A stretch of DNA of 64,000 bases from Paenibacillus radicis (ex Xue et al. 2023) (GTDB lineage: Bacteria; Bacillota; Bacilli; Paenibacillales; NBRC-103111): NCBI RefSeq assembly GCF_024722015.1, contig NZ_JANQBD010000013.1:174694-238693 (forward strand). The letters are read 5' to 3'. Both the position numbers and the translations under genes were made by a program. Every line of letters starts with the position of its first letter. The stretch's first letter is position 1. A model generated the notes under the pieces. The model saw nothing but the letters and a program-made list of their open reading frames with translations, ran no database searches and was not told the origin of the DNA. Shown piece after piece: positions 24,916-34,001 of the stretch.

Positions 24916-27213
24916 TTACTGATCAAGCTTGATGATTGCCAGCTGCGCTCCGCCAGAACCATTTAGGATTGCCGCTCCAAGCATGCCGTACATTTGAAGT
25001 GTTATTATATCACCTCCGTATAATCTAACAATAAATCCTGAATTATACTGGCTTTGAGATGAAGCTGGAGATAAATCGCTGGCTGTATTTGGCGCTCCGT
25101 TTATCAATAACCTTGTTCTCACCAATAATGAGCCTGTAGTCTTGATATTATAGTTAATATAGTAAATGCCAGAAGTTGTGACAGTAAATATGTCATTAGC
25201 TCCATTCACTGAAACGCCATTGCCTAAAGCCTGATCGTTTGGAAGAGGTACATTGGTACCGCCTAGTATAACCGGAATTGTCGCCCCTGTAGAATTGGAT
25301 GCAAAACCATAATTACCTCCGGTGGAAGCCGCTTGTCCCGCTGCTCCCGTTGCTCCTTGTGCTCCCGTTGCTCCTTGTGCTCCTGTTACTCCAGTTGCTC
25401 CAGTCGGGCCAGTTGCTCCTGTTACTCCAGTTGCTCCAGTTGGGCCAGTTATTCCGGTTGCTCCGATTGCTCCAGTTGGGCCAGCTATTCCGGTTGCTCC
25501 GATCGCTCCAGTTGGGCCAGCTATTCCGGTTGCTCCGATCGCTCCAGTTGGGCCAGCTATTCCGGTTGCTCCGATCGCTCCAGTTGGGCCTGCTATCCCT
25601 GTTGCCCCGGTTGCTCCAGCTGGGCCAACTATCCCTGCTGCCCCGGTTGCTCCAGTTGGGCCAGCTATCCCTGTTGCTCCGGCTGCTCCAGCTGGGCCTG
25701 CTATCCCTGTTGCACCAGTTGGGCCTGCTATCCCTGCTGCCCCGGTTGCTCCGGTTGCTCCAGTTGGGCCTGCTATCCCTGTTGCCCCAGCTGGGCCAAC
25801 TATCCCTGCTGCCCCGGTTGCTCCAGTTGGGCCAGCTATCCCTGTTGCTCCGGTTGCTCCAGCTGGGCCTGCTATCCCTGTTGCACCAGTTGGGCCAGCT
25901 ATCCCTGCTGCTCCGGTTGCTCCAGTTGGGCCAGCTATCCCTGCTGCCCCGGTTGCTCCAGTTGGGCCAGCTATCCCTGCTGCTCCGGTCGCTCCAGTTG
26001 CTCCTGTTACTCCTTGGATGCCTTGTGTTCCAGTTGCTCCAGTCACTCCTTGTGCTCCAGCCGCTCCGGTTACTCCTTGGATGCCTTGTGCTCCTGGTGC
26101 TCCTGGTGCTCCATCTGCTCCTTGAGGCCCTGCACCACCACGAACACCCGAAGAGCCTTGTTCCCCTTTATCGCCTTTATCACCTTTTTCCCCCTTTTCT
26201 CCCTGCGCTCCCTGAGGACCTACAGTACCTTGCGGGCCTTGAGGTCCGATGGCACCCGTTGCTCCTTGTATTGGTGCTGGAGTTGGAGTTGATGGTGTGG
26301 CAGACGCTTGAGAACTTCCTGGCAATTCTATGAAATAGGCTTTGCCTTCTTTATGTACAACGGATACCAGTTGACCTACGGCCAGAGCGCTGAAGCTCAG
26401 CTGCTGAGCTGAATTTTTATCAAAGTATTGAATTTCCGGAGCGAGTGTGAATTTCTCAGCCTTTCCTGCAATAACAACGGTTAAGGAATTGGCAGTAAGA
26501 TCAGACACAACTCCACTCGTAACCCCATTGGAAGATGCCGCAGCATCACCAGATTTCACTGTTGGCAAATAAGGAAGAGCATTGCTGAACAAGGCTGCCA
26601 TCTGAGCCCGAGTTACCAGATCTTTCGGTTTAAACCGGTTCTCTCCGACACCTTCAACAATTTTCAAGCTTACAGCTGCATTGACGAACCCGCGAAGCGA
26701 GGAGCTCACTTCGTTCGCATCACTGAAAGAAACCGCCGAGCCAGAGAGCTTTTCGGCATCCGCCTGACGTCCAATAGCACGAACAATTAATTTTGTAGCC
26801 CATTCACGAGATGCCGCCTCTTGCCCCCATGAACCATTGCTTGCATTTGCTTCTTCTGATGCATTCAGCAAGCCTTTTTTCAATGCCAACGATACGAACG
26901 GTTTAGCCCAACTATCCGCACCCAAAGCAGGGTTAGCGGAAGCTTCTCCGGCAACTTCCCCTTCCAATCCCATTAAACGAATAGCCATAAGAACTGATTC
27001 CTGATGGGTTACATTGCTTTGCGGATTAAACAACCCTGCATTATCGCCGACAATAATATCCATCAATGCCAGCTTCGTCATATACTTTTGTGCCCAAGGC
27101 GCAGAATCAACATCTTTGAATGTCGTTGTTGCAGCAGAAACGATTTGAGCTGTTGGCATAACGGCAGATACAAGCGCTATACCAACCGACAATTTTTTCA
27201 TTTTGTTTTTCAT
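24916..27213 (-). CDS. S-layer-anchored collagen-like surface protein
   Basis: A 765-aa protein. A signal peptide (residues 1-28) leads to three SLH domains (about 30-215: FKDVDSAPWAQKYM, DSWAKPFVSLALKKG, FKPKDLVTRAQMAALF) that bind pyruvylated wall polymer. A spacer precedes a Gly-X-Y collagen-like region (about 318-628) dominated by GPTGAT, GIAGPTGATGA and GPTGAI units, and the end is a C1q/BclA-like trimerisation domain (about 632-765, VNGANDIFTVTTSGIYYINY). It should form a trimeric fibre on the cell wall. GGAGGG lies about 9 bases before the ATG. The threonine-rich triplets suit O-glycosylation, perhaps by the divergent glycosyltransferase at 27,541. Confidence 0.9.
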   Translation of the reverse strand: MKNKMKKLSVGIALVSAVMPTAQIVSAATTTFKDVDSAPWAQKYMTKLALMDIIVGDNAGLFNPQSNVTHQESVLMAIRLMGLEGEVAGEASANPALGADSWAKPFVSLALKKGLLNASEEANASNGSWGQEAASREWATKLIVRAIGRQADAEKLSGSAVSFSDANEVSSSLRGFVNAAVSLKIVEGVGENRFKPKDLVTRAQMAALFSNALPYLPTVKSGDAAASSNGVTSGVVSDLTANSLTVVIAGKAEKFTLAPEIQYFDKNSAQQLSFSALAVGQLVSVVHKEGKAYFIELPGSSQASATPSTPTPAPIQGATGAIGPQGPQGTVGPQGAQGEKGEKGDKGDKGEQGSSGVRGGAGPQGADGAPGAPGAQGIQGVTGAAGAQGVTGATGTQGIQGVTGATGATGAAGIAGPTGATGAAGIAGPTGATGAAGIAGPTGATGIAGPAGATGATGIAGPTGATGAAGIVGPAGATGIAGPTGATGATGAAGIAGPTGATGIAGPAGAAGATGIAGPTGATGAAGIVGPAGATGATGIAGPTGAIGATGIAGPTGAIGATGIAGPTGAIGATGIAGPTGAIGATGITGPTGATGVTGATGPTGATGVTGAQGATGAQGATGAAGQAASTGGNYGFASNSTGATIPVILGGTNVPLPNDQALGNGVSVNGANDIFTVTTSGIYYINYNIKTTGSLLVRTRLLINGAPNTASDLSPASSQSQYNSGFIVRLYGGDIITLQMYGMLGAAILNGSGGAQLAIIKLDQ
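25330..26260. repeat. Tandem DNA repeats coding for the collagen-like region
   Basis: The stretch is built of 9-, 18-, 27- and 36-base units (for example the block GCTCCAGTTGGGCCAGCTAT). Identical units recur many times, so copy number could change by slippage in frame without breaking the protein. The same repeats produce long spurious frames on the opposite strand. Short-read assemblies may have collapsed or expanded this array. Confidence 0.85.
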
Positions 27214-27540
27214 CTAACAGTACCCTCCATAAGTTCAATAATCTTATAAATTATTTATTCTCAATAAATAGAGCTACTTCATTATCCTCCTTCTTCTTTA
27301 GGCTCTTTAAAAATCTTGACTCTCATGATAGACTAACTCTTGTATTTCCATAAACTACATAATCTTCGATAAAATAGTACCATATTAGTATGTTAAAAGA
27401 GTCAAGTTTCGACTAAATTTTCATTTTCTTACTTAAAAATCTCATAGACTGACTTCTTTAGCTTATGCTCCAATCTATTTTAACGACATAATACCCTTTA
27501 ATAGGAAAGCTGGCCATTTAATAACCTGGAGCGTGACTAT
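27214..27540. promoter_or_regulatory. Divergent intergenic region of surface protein and glycosyltransferase
   Basis: No gene. CTTGACTCT (27,315-27,323) and AGAGTCAAG (27,398-27,406) form a 9-base inverted repeat 74 bases apart. The half-sites could be operators for a regulator shared by both divergent genes. No confident promoter pair was found. Confidence 0.35.
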
Positions 27541-29376
27541 ATGACGACGGATATCGTATTACTAACCCATAACATTCAGGAGTTAAGAGAATGTGTGTCC
27601 AATTTGAGACTTTCTACGGTAGAACCGTGCAATCTGATTGTCGTTGCAGATGAAAACACGCCTGAATTAACAGCCTGGCTTCAACAAAATAAAAACGTTC
27701 GGCTATTAATTGGAAAAAAAGGACAAAGCGTAGCTGCTGGATATAACCTGGGTGCTGCCTCATCCTCCTCTCCCTTGATTGTTTTTATGCGTGATTTCAT
27801 GTACGTCACAGACGGCTGGCTTGCTCGGTTAAGCAATTGTCTGCTTCGTCATGATCGTGCGGCTATGGTCGGACCACTAAGCAGTGGAGTCAGTGGAGCG
27901 CAGAATATTCCTGTTAGTAACGGACATGGGGGAAATCTCAACTATCTTGCCAACGGCCTGGCTTCCGTGCATAATGAACAGAGCTTTCAAGTGACTCGGC
28001 TTCTTGGCCAATTTTTGATGATGCGCAAGAGCGCTTTCGATCAGCTTAAAGGCTTCGATGAGCGTTTTGAGCAAGAAGGCTATGAAGATGATGACCTATG
28101 CTATCGTGCCTTGTTAAATGGCTATGAACTGCATGTTGCCAAGGATTGCTATGTAAGGTATGAACGCCAGCTGACGCCAAATTCGAAAGAATCGCTATTA
28201 TATATGAATCACTTATCCAGCAATCGGGATAAAGCTTTGGAGAAATGGGGATTTGACCTTTCTGCCGCGTTATACAATTGGAGACAACCTATTACAATCA
28301 GTTTGTGCATGATCGTAAAAAATGAGGAGCAGGTACTGGAGCGCTGCTTGTCCAGCGTGATGGGGATTGTTGACGAGATCATCATAGTAGATACCGGGTC
28401 GAATGACAGGACCAAAGAAATAGCAAGCCAATTTACGGATCACATTCACGACTTTATATGGGTTAATGATTTTTCCGCGGCAAGAAATTTTGCCTTTCAA
28501 CAAGCTACACAAGAATATATCTTATGGCTCGATGCCGATGACATTTTGCTTGAAGAAGATGCGGATAAATTCCGTCAGTTAAAAAACCACCTTCCCTCTG
28601 ATACGGATGCTGTTTCCATGATCTATAACCTGGCATTCGATGAGCATGGAAACGTAACCTCCAGTCTTAGAAGAAACCGGTTGGTAAAGAGGACTAACAA
28701 CTTCAAATGGATTGGTGTTGTACATGAGTATCTGGAGGTTTATGGAAATATCCATAATGCAGAAATTTCCATCACCCATGATCGTAAGCATACTCAGTCC
28801 TCTCGCAATCTTCACATCTACGAGAACAAGGAAGCTGCGGGCTTGCCTTTTTCTTCACGCGATTTATATTACTATGCTAATGAGCTGTTAGATCATGGAC
28901 TATGGGAGAGATCCTTATATCAATACGAACGGTTTCTGGAACGTGGGGACGGCTGGGTTGAGGATGTTATTTCCGCTTACGGTAAGGCGGGGGATTGTCT
29001 GCATAGTCTGGGAAGAACACTGGAGGCCAAAGCGAAGGTGCTTCAAGCCTTTGCTCATACTTTACCCAGAGCAGAAAACTGCTGTCGGCTTGGCTATTAC
29101 CATATGGAAGAAGCTAATTATGAAGATGCTGTATACTGGTACAAGACAGCAGCGGCACTAGTGAGACCACAGAACACTCAAGCTATATTGAATCACGCCT
29201 GCTGGTCCTGGCTCCCCCATCTCCAGCTCTGTGTCTGTTACAACAAGCTGGGTCTAAACAGTCTGGCCCACGAGCACAACGAACTGGCCGCTGTCTATAT
29301 ACCGAATGACCAACGTATTTTGTCCAACCGCAGCTATTTTCAAAGCTTGAATCTGATCGCGGCTACTCCCGGGTAA
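27541..29376 (+). CDS. Tandem family-2 glycosyltransferase with TPR-like C-terminus
   Basis: A 611-aa protein. The first GT2 domain (about 1-240) has TDIVLLTHNIQEL, then LIVVADENTPE and FLMMRKSAFDQLKGFDERF (about 160). The second GT2 domain (about 250-420) has TISLCMIVKNEEQVLERCLS, EIIIVDTGSNDRTKEIA and LWLDADDILLEED. The end (about 440-600) has TPR-like helices. GGAG lies nine bases before the ATG. It is divergent from the SLH-collagen gene; glycosyltransferases beside collagen-like spore or surface proteins usually glycosylate the threonine-rich repeats, so that is the likely target, though wall or S-layer glycan is possible. Confidence 0.85.
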   Translation: MTTDIVLLTHNIQELRECVSNLRLSTVEPCNLIVVADENTPELTAWLQQNKNVRLLIGKKGQSVAAGYNLGAASSSSPLIVFMRDFMYVTDGWLARLSNCLLRHDRAAMVGPLSSGVSGAQNIPVSNGHGGNLNYLANGLASVHNEQSFQVTRLLGQFLMMRKSAFDQLKGFDERFEQEGYEDDDLCYRALLNGYELHVAKDCYVRYERQLTPNSKESLLYMNHLSSNRDKALEKWGFDLSAALYNWRQPITISLCMIVKNEEQVLERCLSSVMGIVDEIIIVDTGSNDRTKEIASQFTDHIHDFIWVNDFSAARNFAFQQATQEYILWLDADDILLEEDADKFRQLKNHLPSDTDAVSMIYNLAFDEHGNVTSSLRRNRLVKRTNNFKWIGVVHEYLEVYGNIHNAEISITHDRKHTQSSRNLHIYENKEAAGLPFSSRDLYYYANELLDHGLWERSLYQYERFLERGDGWVEDVISAYGKAGDCLHSLGRTLEAKAKVLQAFAHTLPRAENCCRLGYYHMEEANYEDAVYWYKTAAALVRPQNTQAILNHACWSWLPHLQLCVCYNKLGLNSLAHEHNELAAVYIPNDQRILSNRSYFQSLNLIAATPG

Positions 29377-29432
29377 GTCCCTTCAAGCATTCCTGTTCAC
29401 AACGCTTAAAAACATTTCGCCGAACCCGGCAC

Positions 29433-29472
29433 AAAAACCTCCAACCCCACCTAAGTGGAATTGGAGGTTTTC
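29433..29472. terminator. Bidirectional terminator after the glycosyltransferase gene
   Basis: AAAACCTCCAA (29,435-29,445) pairs with TTGGAGGTTTT (29,461-29,471) around a GC-rich loop. A smaller hairpin, GCCTGATG/CATCAGGC (29,585-29,603), lies just after the end of zwf on the other strand. Confidence 0.8.
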
Positions 29473-29611
29473 GCTGCCGGCATCTTTTTGCGCTAGCCTA
29501 ACTATTCGTGCCCCGGCAAAAGTACCTTTGACGCCGCAGCCTCTATCCGTGGCAGCTTAAGCGGTACCAGCTTGAAGAAATAGTGCCTGATGCCACATCA
29601 GGCTTCAACTG

Positions 29612-31144
29612 CTAACGTTGAATAAACTCCCAAGCTACTTCGCCCTCGTCTTGCCCGTTAACCGGCCACCAGCGGAAGCCATCCTCTTCAAGCAATTGAT
29701 AGCTCTGTTCAGGTCCCCAAGTACCTGCTGGGTATTGATGCAAATTATCCGAATTTTCACGCCAAGCAGCCGCAATTTTATCCACATACTGCCAAGCCAA
29801 GGCTACCTCATCCCACCGCGTGAAATAGGTTGAGTCTCCGCGGGCCGCATCATGCAGCAGACGCTCATAAGCTTCTGGCGTGTTCAAGCCAACCTGGCAG
29901 CTTTGGCAGAAATCCATCGCCACAGGTACGATAGTACCTTCTGAACCAGGCTGCTTGGCATTCATTTTGAAATAAATGCCTTCCATAGGGTTAACGCGGA
30001 ATACAAGCAGGTTGGGCTCCAGCTTATGCTTTTTGGAAAGGTACACATTGTTCGGTACATTTTTAAACTCGACTACAACTTCCGTCGTTTTCACAGGCAG
30101 TCTTTTGCCCGTCCGAATGTAGAAAGGAACTCCAGCCCAGCGGAAATTATCTACAAATACACGAGCTGAGAAATACGTCTCTGTCGACGATTCCGGATTA
30201 ACTTTATCCTCTTGGCGATAACCGGGAACATGCTTGCCCTTCATGTTTCCAGCCGCATATTGGCCTCGAACCGTATTGGCACGCACCTCTTCATTGGACT
30301 GGAAGCCGCGTAACGAACGGAATACTTTTACCTTCTCATCACGGATATCCTCTGGAGACAGACGACTCGGCGGTTCCATAGCCATCATTGCCAGCATTTG
30401 CAGCATATGATTCTGTCCCATGTCGCGCAGCGCACCGGAATGATCGTAATAACCGCCGCGATCCTCTACACCTACAGTTTCACTAAGCGTAATTTGAATG
30501 TTGGAAATAAACTTATTGTTCCACAGCGGCTCGAAAATAGCATTCGCAAATCGCAGCACATTGATGTTTTGCACCATTTCTTTACCTAAGTAATGATCAA
30601 TGCGGTAAACATCCTTTTCATCGAATACTTGACGAATTTCCGCGTTCAACTTTTCAGCCGATGGCAAGTCGTAGCCAAAAGGCTTCTCAATAACAAGACG
30701 CGCCCAACCCTGTGTTTCCAGTAAGCCGCCTTCTTTTAAATTGTGTGATACATTGCCGAACAGCTCAGGTGCAAGCGCCAAGTAGAACAGACGGTTGCCT
30801 CCAACTTCAAACTTGGCATCCAAACGTTCGGTTATCTTACCCAGCTCCTTGAAGCCTTCAACGTCATTGATATCCAGCGACATATACTCGAAATGCTCAG
30901 CGAACGATTCCCATTGCTCATCCTTCGTTACATTGTATCGCGCAAATTCCTTGATGGAATCAAGAACATCCTGCCGGAACTGCTCGTTCGTGCGTGACCT
31001 CCGCGCTAATCCGACTACAGCAAAACGGTCTCCCAGCTTACGTTCACGATATAAGCTGTAAATCGCGGGGTATAGCTTGCGGCGAGCCAAATCTCCTGTT
31101 GCCCCGAAAAGCAAAAATACGGTATTGGTCATTATTTTCATCAT
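29612..31144 (-). CDS. zwf: Glucose-6-phosphate 1-dehydrogenase
   Basis: A 510-aa enzyme that oxidises glucose 6-phosphate to 6-phosphogluconolactone with NADP, the entry to the pentose phosphate pathway. The coenzyme loop FGATGDLARRKLYP is at the N-terminus, EKPFG(YD) near 165, the substrate and active-site motif RIDHYLGKEMVQN near 197, and the C-terminal dimer domain follows. Length agrees with the family. The start is uncertain: ATGs at 31,144, 31,141 and 31,132 are all possible and no strong ribosome site is visible; the frame extends to 31,192. It is monocistronic. Confidence 0.95.
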   Translation of the reverse strand: MMKIMTNTVFLLFGATGDLARRKLYPAIYSLYRERKLGDRFAVVGLARRSRTNEQFRQDVLDSIKEFARYNVTKDEQWESFAEHFEYMSLDINDVEGFKELGKITERLDAKFEVGGNRLFYLALAPELFGNVSHNLKEGGLLETQGWARLVIEKPFGYDLPSAEKLNAEIRQVFDEKDVYRIDHYLGKEMVQNINVLRFANAIFEPLWNNKFISNIQITLSETVGVEDRGGYYDHSGALRDMGQNHMLQMLAMMAMEPPSRLSPEDIRDEKVKVFRSLRGFQSNEEVRANTVRGQYAAGNMKGKHVPGYRQEDKVNPESSTETYFSARVFVDNFRWAGVPFYIRTGKRLPVKTTEVVVEFKNVPNNVYLSKKHKLEPNLLVFRVNPMEGIYFKMNAKQPGSEGTIVPVAMDFCQSCQVGLNTPEAYERLLHDAARGDSTYFTRWDEVALAWQYVDKIAAAWRENSDNLHQYPAGTWGPEQSYQLLEEDGFRWWPVNGQDEGEVAWEFIQR

Positions 31145-31338
31145 TCTTTCATTATGTATTTTTAAATCCTTGTCATCTACTATACCAAACAAATTTAAGC
31201 ATAGCGAAATTAGTGCTTAGATTCAATCTTATTCTGTATAAAATGTTCTTATAATTAGGCTCCAGTCTCCTAGGCAATTGTCCAATCGCCCGGTTTCCTG
31301 ATGCATACTCTGGAAGTATAAAAGCTGGAGGTGAGAAA

Positions 31339-31653
31339 ATGAGGCACATACACCCAATTAATGAGGAAAAATGCAGGGAGCATTACGGTAAACCCGTACT
31401 TATAGTATTGAAGGATGGCGGAGAGATTGTGGGTATTTTAACCAAACTGGACAATGGTCAGATTACTCTTAACGGCGAGGCTACTGCTGAAACAAACAGA
31501 TTCAGATCAACAAAGAAATCATCCGTCAAACGCAACAAAAATAAAGCAAAAGCAAGGGTTTCTTTCTCCCCTTTCCCCTTCACTCCAAATCCTTTCGGTA
31601 GAGCAATTGTGCTTGATTTGGCATTCGTTGCACTGCTCTTCGCATTTATTTGA
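31339..31653 (+). CDS. Small Lsm-like protein with hydrophobic C-terminus
   Basis: A 104-aa protein. The first half (about 16-45: GKPVLIVLKDGGEIVGILTK, then GQITLNG) has the strand pattern of Sm/Lsm-like proteins. A basic, low-complexity linker (KKSSVKRNKNKAKARV) leads to a short hydrophobic tail (AIVLDLAFVALLFAFI). GGAGGTGAG stands before the ATG, so it is a real gene. Similar two-part small proteins occur in spore formers, but I cannot name a function. Confidence 0.65.
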   Translation: MRHIHPINEEKCREHYGKPVLIVLKDGGEIVGILTKLDNGQITLNGEATAETNRFRSTKKSSVKRNKNKAKARVSFSPFPFTPNPFGRAIVLDLAFVALLFAFI

Positions 31654-31715
31654 CGAAATTTTCAACGAACAGGTGGAGAGACCAAGCGGTTAAGCTCACC
31701 TTAAATGTAAAGAGG

Positions 31716-31752
31716 CAAGAAAAAGGAGACATGGCATCAGTGCCTTGTCTCC
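31716..31752 (-). terminator. Rho-independent terminator of the GNAT gene
   Basis: On the minus strand GGAGACAAGGCA pairs with TGCCATGTCTCC (one bulge), followed by TTTTTCTT. Confidence 0.75.
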
Positions 31753-31786
31753 TGGATGAATAGATGATCAATAAGCCCTCTAATGG

Positions 31787-32251
31787 TTACATAGATTGGA
31801 AACGATGCTGATGCAGCCGCTTAACCATTAAATAGCATTTTATTGTGGAATCATAATGGGCCGCCTCATAATGCCTGGAGGAATAAAATTGTTGAGCCGA
31901 CCGGTTTGCTTCATCCACCCAAAGACACACTTCATTGTATCCCGCCTGAAGAGCCACACGCTCCGCATGCTCCAGCAATCTGGAACCAAGCCCTCTGCCT
32001 TGAGAACGGGGATGGACCGCCAGCATATCCACGAACATTGCATGTTTCTCAAACTTTAGAGAAATGAATCCGGATGGTGAACGTCCCCCATTCAAGGCTA
32101 TAAACGTAGTGCAACGACGAAGCCTCGCCCGGACTGTTGCCATATCCACACGCAAATTCGGCTGTGTTTTGCGTGCAAAGGGAACGAGCAGCAAAACAAT
32201 CAAATTCCAAATTGCTTTATCATCTTGCTTAGGGATGCGCTTGCGAATCAA
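31787..32251 (-). CDS. GNAT-family N-acetyltransferase
   Basis: A 154-aa acetyl-CoA-dependent transferase. Motif A is MLAVHPRSQGRGLGSRLLEH (about 75-94, with the Q/RxxGxG/A loop for the CoA pyrophosphate), followed by a late strand and helix LWVDEANRSAQQFYSSRHYE typical of GNATs. The substrate cannot be told. It is monocistronic with its own terminator. Confidence 0.85.
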   Translation of the reverse strand: MIRKRIPKQDDKAIWNLIVLLLVPFARKTQPNLRVDMATVRARLRRCTTFIALNGGRSPSGFISLKFEKHAMFVDMLAVHPRSQGRGLGSRLLEHAERVALQAGYNEVCLWVDEANRSAQQFYSSRHYEAAHYDSTIKCYLMVKRLHQHRFQSM

Positions 32252-32313
32252 TTGAAATCGCCTCCATGGATAAAGATGTACTCTATCCTATGAAGCCGGG
32301 GAAGGCTATGCTA

Positions 32314-32403
32314 TTACTTCAAATATTTTTTCCCTACAAAAGCCAAAAACAATACGCACACAACTACTATAAGGATGATAACCAACATTTGTACCCAATC
32401 CAT
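32314..32403 (-). CDS. 29-aa single-pass membrane peptide
   Basis: A short ORF with a strong ribosome site (AAAGGAGC seven bases before the ATG). It reads MDWVQMLVIILIVVVC, continues hydrophobic to residue 23 and ends GKKYLK: one transmembrane helix with a positive C-terminus. Small peptides of this kind are common in Bacillales, and some act as toxins or as regulators of membrane complexes. It lies upstream of and on the same strand as the GNAT gene. The function is unknown. Confidence 0.6.
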   Translation of the reverse strand: MDWVQMLVIILIVVVCVLFLAFVGKKYLK

Positions 32404-32544
32404 GTTTAAAGCTCCTTTGAATGAGTTAATTAGTCATCATACAGGAAACTAATATTTTATGTCAAGAAGCAATTTACGGAATTTAACTAACTGTTGTATA
32501 ATTAAGGAAAATGTATTCTTTTTTAAGAACGTGAGGTGGAGGAT

Positions 32545-33363
32545 ATGCTTACTAATGTGACGCAAGTATCACGTACATATCGGACCCAGGCGCTTTGGTA
32601 TGCTTCCGAAGATGCTTGGAAGCGTGCCGTCAAACAACCTGGATCTTTATCATCCAGGGCTCCAAGCACCACCACTCCTTACGAGGAAGGGAACGGTTAT
32701 ATTCGATTTGCGCTCTCTACAGCACGCAGCGTATCAAGCGTACTAACAGCAGCCCATCAACTGAGGCAGACGGGTGACAAGCTGATGTCCGACTCCCACT
32801 CAGCTTCTATGGACAGCCGTGCCATGACTCAAGAGGAAAGCGTCCTGCAGCATGACATCCCATTCGCAGACATAAATGAAAGCCCATTCGAGCCTGTTGA
32901 ACCTTCCAATGGATCAGGGATAGTGTCCCTCAAACATGAGGTGCAGGAGCTGGTCGACCGTTATAACGGACTTCATACTGCCATTCACGATAGAATACCG
33001 CCATTGAAAAATGGTACAGCCGATCCACTGATGAGCAAGCTAGCCGGTATTTCATTAAAGGAGCTTGGTATTCAGCCAAATAGCGATGGCACACTAACTC
33101 TCAACACCGATGCTTTAGAAGAACAGGCGACCTATGACTTCAATCGGTATCAGGTTAAACTTCGTGGACCGAACGGCTTTGCCCGTGCATTAACAGATGC
33201 TGCACAGCAGCTTCTCACTCAGCCTTCCGAGCAGCTGCTTGACAAGCATCAAGGATTGTTCCAAGCTTTTACCAACTACAGGCTTCAAGCCTGGGACAAC
33301 AGCCCAATCCGAACCTACCTGCCAGTTCCCTTAAAGGGAATGCTGCTGAACAGCTACTTTTAA
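32545..33363 (+). CDS. Hypothetical 272-aa protein, weakly like flagellar cap (FliD) C-terminus
   Basis: I do not recognise a firm family. The C-terminal half has long helices and the segment LAGISLKELGIQPNSDGTLT, which recalls the FliD pattern of a strand after LGI...DGTL. The N-terminal part (about 30-125) is low complexity and acidic. The ATG at 32,545 sits five bases after AGGTGG; a GTG at 32,536 is in frame. A terminator follows at 33,379. No flagellar genes are nearby, so the resemblance may be only structural. Confidence 0.6.
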   Translation: MLTNVTQVSRTYRTQALWYASEDAWKRAVKQPGSLSSRAPSTTTPYEEGNGYIRFALSTARSVSSVLTAAHQLRQTGDKLMSDSHSASMDSRAMTQEESVLQHDIPFADINESPFEPVEPSNGSGIVSLKHEVQELVDRYNGLHTAIHDRIPPLKNGTADPLMSKLAGISLKELGIQPNSDGTLTLNTDALEEQATYDFNRYQVKLRGPNGFARALTDAAQQLLTQPSEQLLDKHQGLFQAFTNYRLQAWDNSPIRTYLPVPLKGMLLNSYF

Positions 33364-33378
33364 CGGTTAAATTTAAAA

Positions 33379-33421
33379 AGACGCTCCGGTTCGTTTAAAC
33401 AAACTCCGGGCGCCTTTTTTT
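33379..33421 (+). terminator. Rho-independent terminator
   Basis: GACGCTCCGG and CTCCGGGCGCC pair imperfectly around a T/A-rich loop and are followed by TTTTTTT (33,414-33,420). Confidence 0.7.
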
Positions 33422-33439
33422 GAGGTTAACAAATCTCCA

Positions 33440-33727
33440 TCAAGCCAATTCTCTCAACTCATTCTTACGTAATTCAAGCGCTTGCTGCAGCGCAGCGTGT
33501 TTAACCTTAGCTTTCCTTGCAATCTCCGGGGTGTGAAACCATTCATTCTGCTTATATAAAACCAATAGCGCCTGTTCAACGGCCCTCTTGGCCTGATCGC
33601 CATCATTCAACATATAAAAAGCAACTTGATAGCAATAGCTTTCATACTGGCGGAGTAAATCCACCTTCTCATTAGGCGTTAACGGAACAGAGTCCGTGCA
33701 TTTAATTGCTTCGGCACTTGCGGCCAT
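33440..33727 (-). CDS. Small protein resembling sigma-70 region 2
   Basis: A 95-aa protein whose middle (LRQYESYCYQVAFYMLNDGD, then AKRAVEQALLVLYKQNEWF) follows the helical pattern of region 2 of ECF-type sigma factors, with no region 4. GGAGGTGG lies about five bases before the ATG at 33,727. Such truncated sigma-like proteins are common in Paenibacillus, and whether they bind RNA polymerase is unknown. It could equally be an unrelated helical protein. Confidence 0.5.
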   Translation of the reverse strand: MAASAEAIKCTDSVPLTPNEKVDLLRQYESYCYQVAFYMLNDGDQAKRAVEQALLVLYKQNEWFHTPEIARKAKVKHAALQQALELRKNELRELA

Positions 33728-33935
33728 CACGCCACCTCCTAAGTACTTCCCTGTGGAAAGCCTGCATCGTAAGTATAAGGTTTTACGGTACAATTTCTGC
33801 ACATTTTTCCCTCATATTATATAGACGATACAAACCTCCATTTTCTTTCACTTTTTTCAAAAAAAAATAAAAAATTAAGAAAAGCTTCTGATCGAAGCCC
33901 TTTCGAGGAAGATACATTCGTGCCTTAGCGGTGGC

Positions 33936-34001
33936 TTTTCTTGCAATATTAGAAAGGTGAACCTCCGGTTCGAACTTATACTTTCTAATATTATAAGAAA
34001 A
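33936..34001. repeat. Long inverted repeat in the gene-poor stretch
   Basis: Arms of 21 bases (33,936-33,956 and 33,981-34,001) match except at two positions; the core AATATTAGAAAG/CTTTCTAATATT is perfect. The loop carries a nested GAACC/GGTTC hairpin. It lies directly left of the palindromic element at 34,002. Confidence 0.6.

Noticed and set aside
25299..26333. Long open frames opposite the collagen-like gene
   Set aside because: They are leucine-, cysteine- or proline-rich products of the repetitive Gly-X-Y coding DNA read backwards; no ribosome site and no plausible protein.
33440..33802. Longer start of the sigma-like small protein
   Set aside because: The 25 extra residues have no ribosome site, while GGAGGTGG stands directly before the ATG at 33,727.
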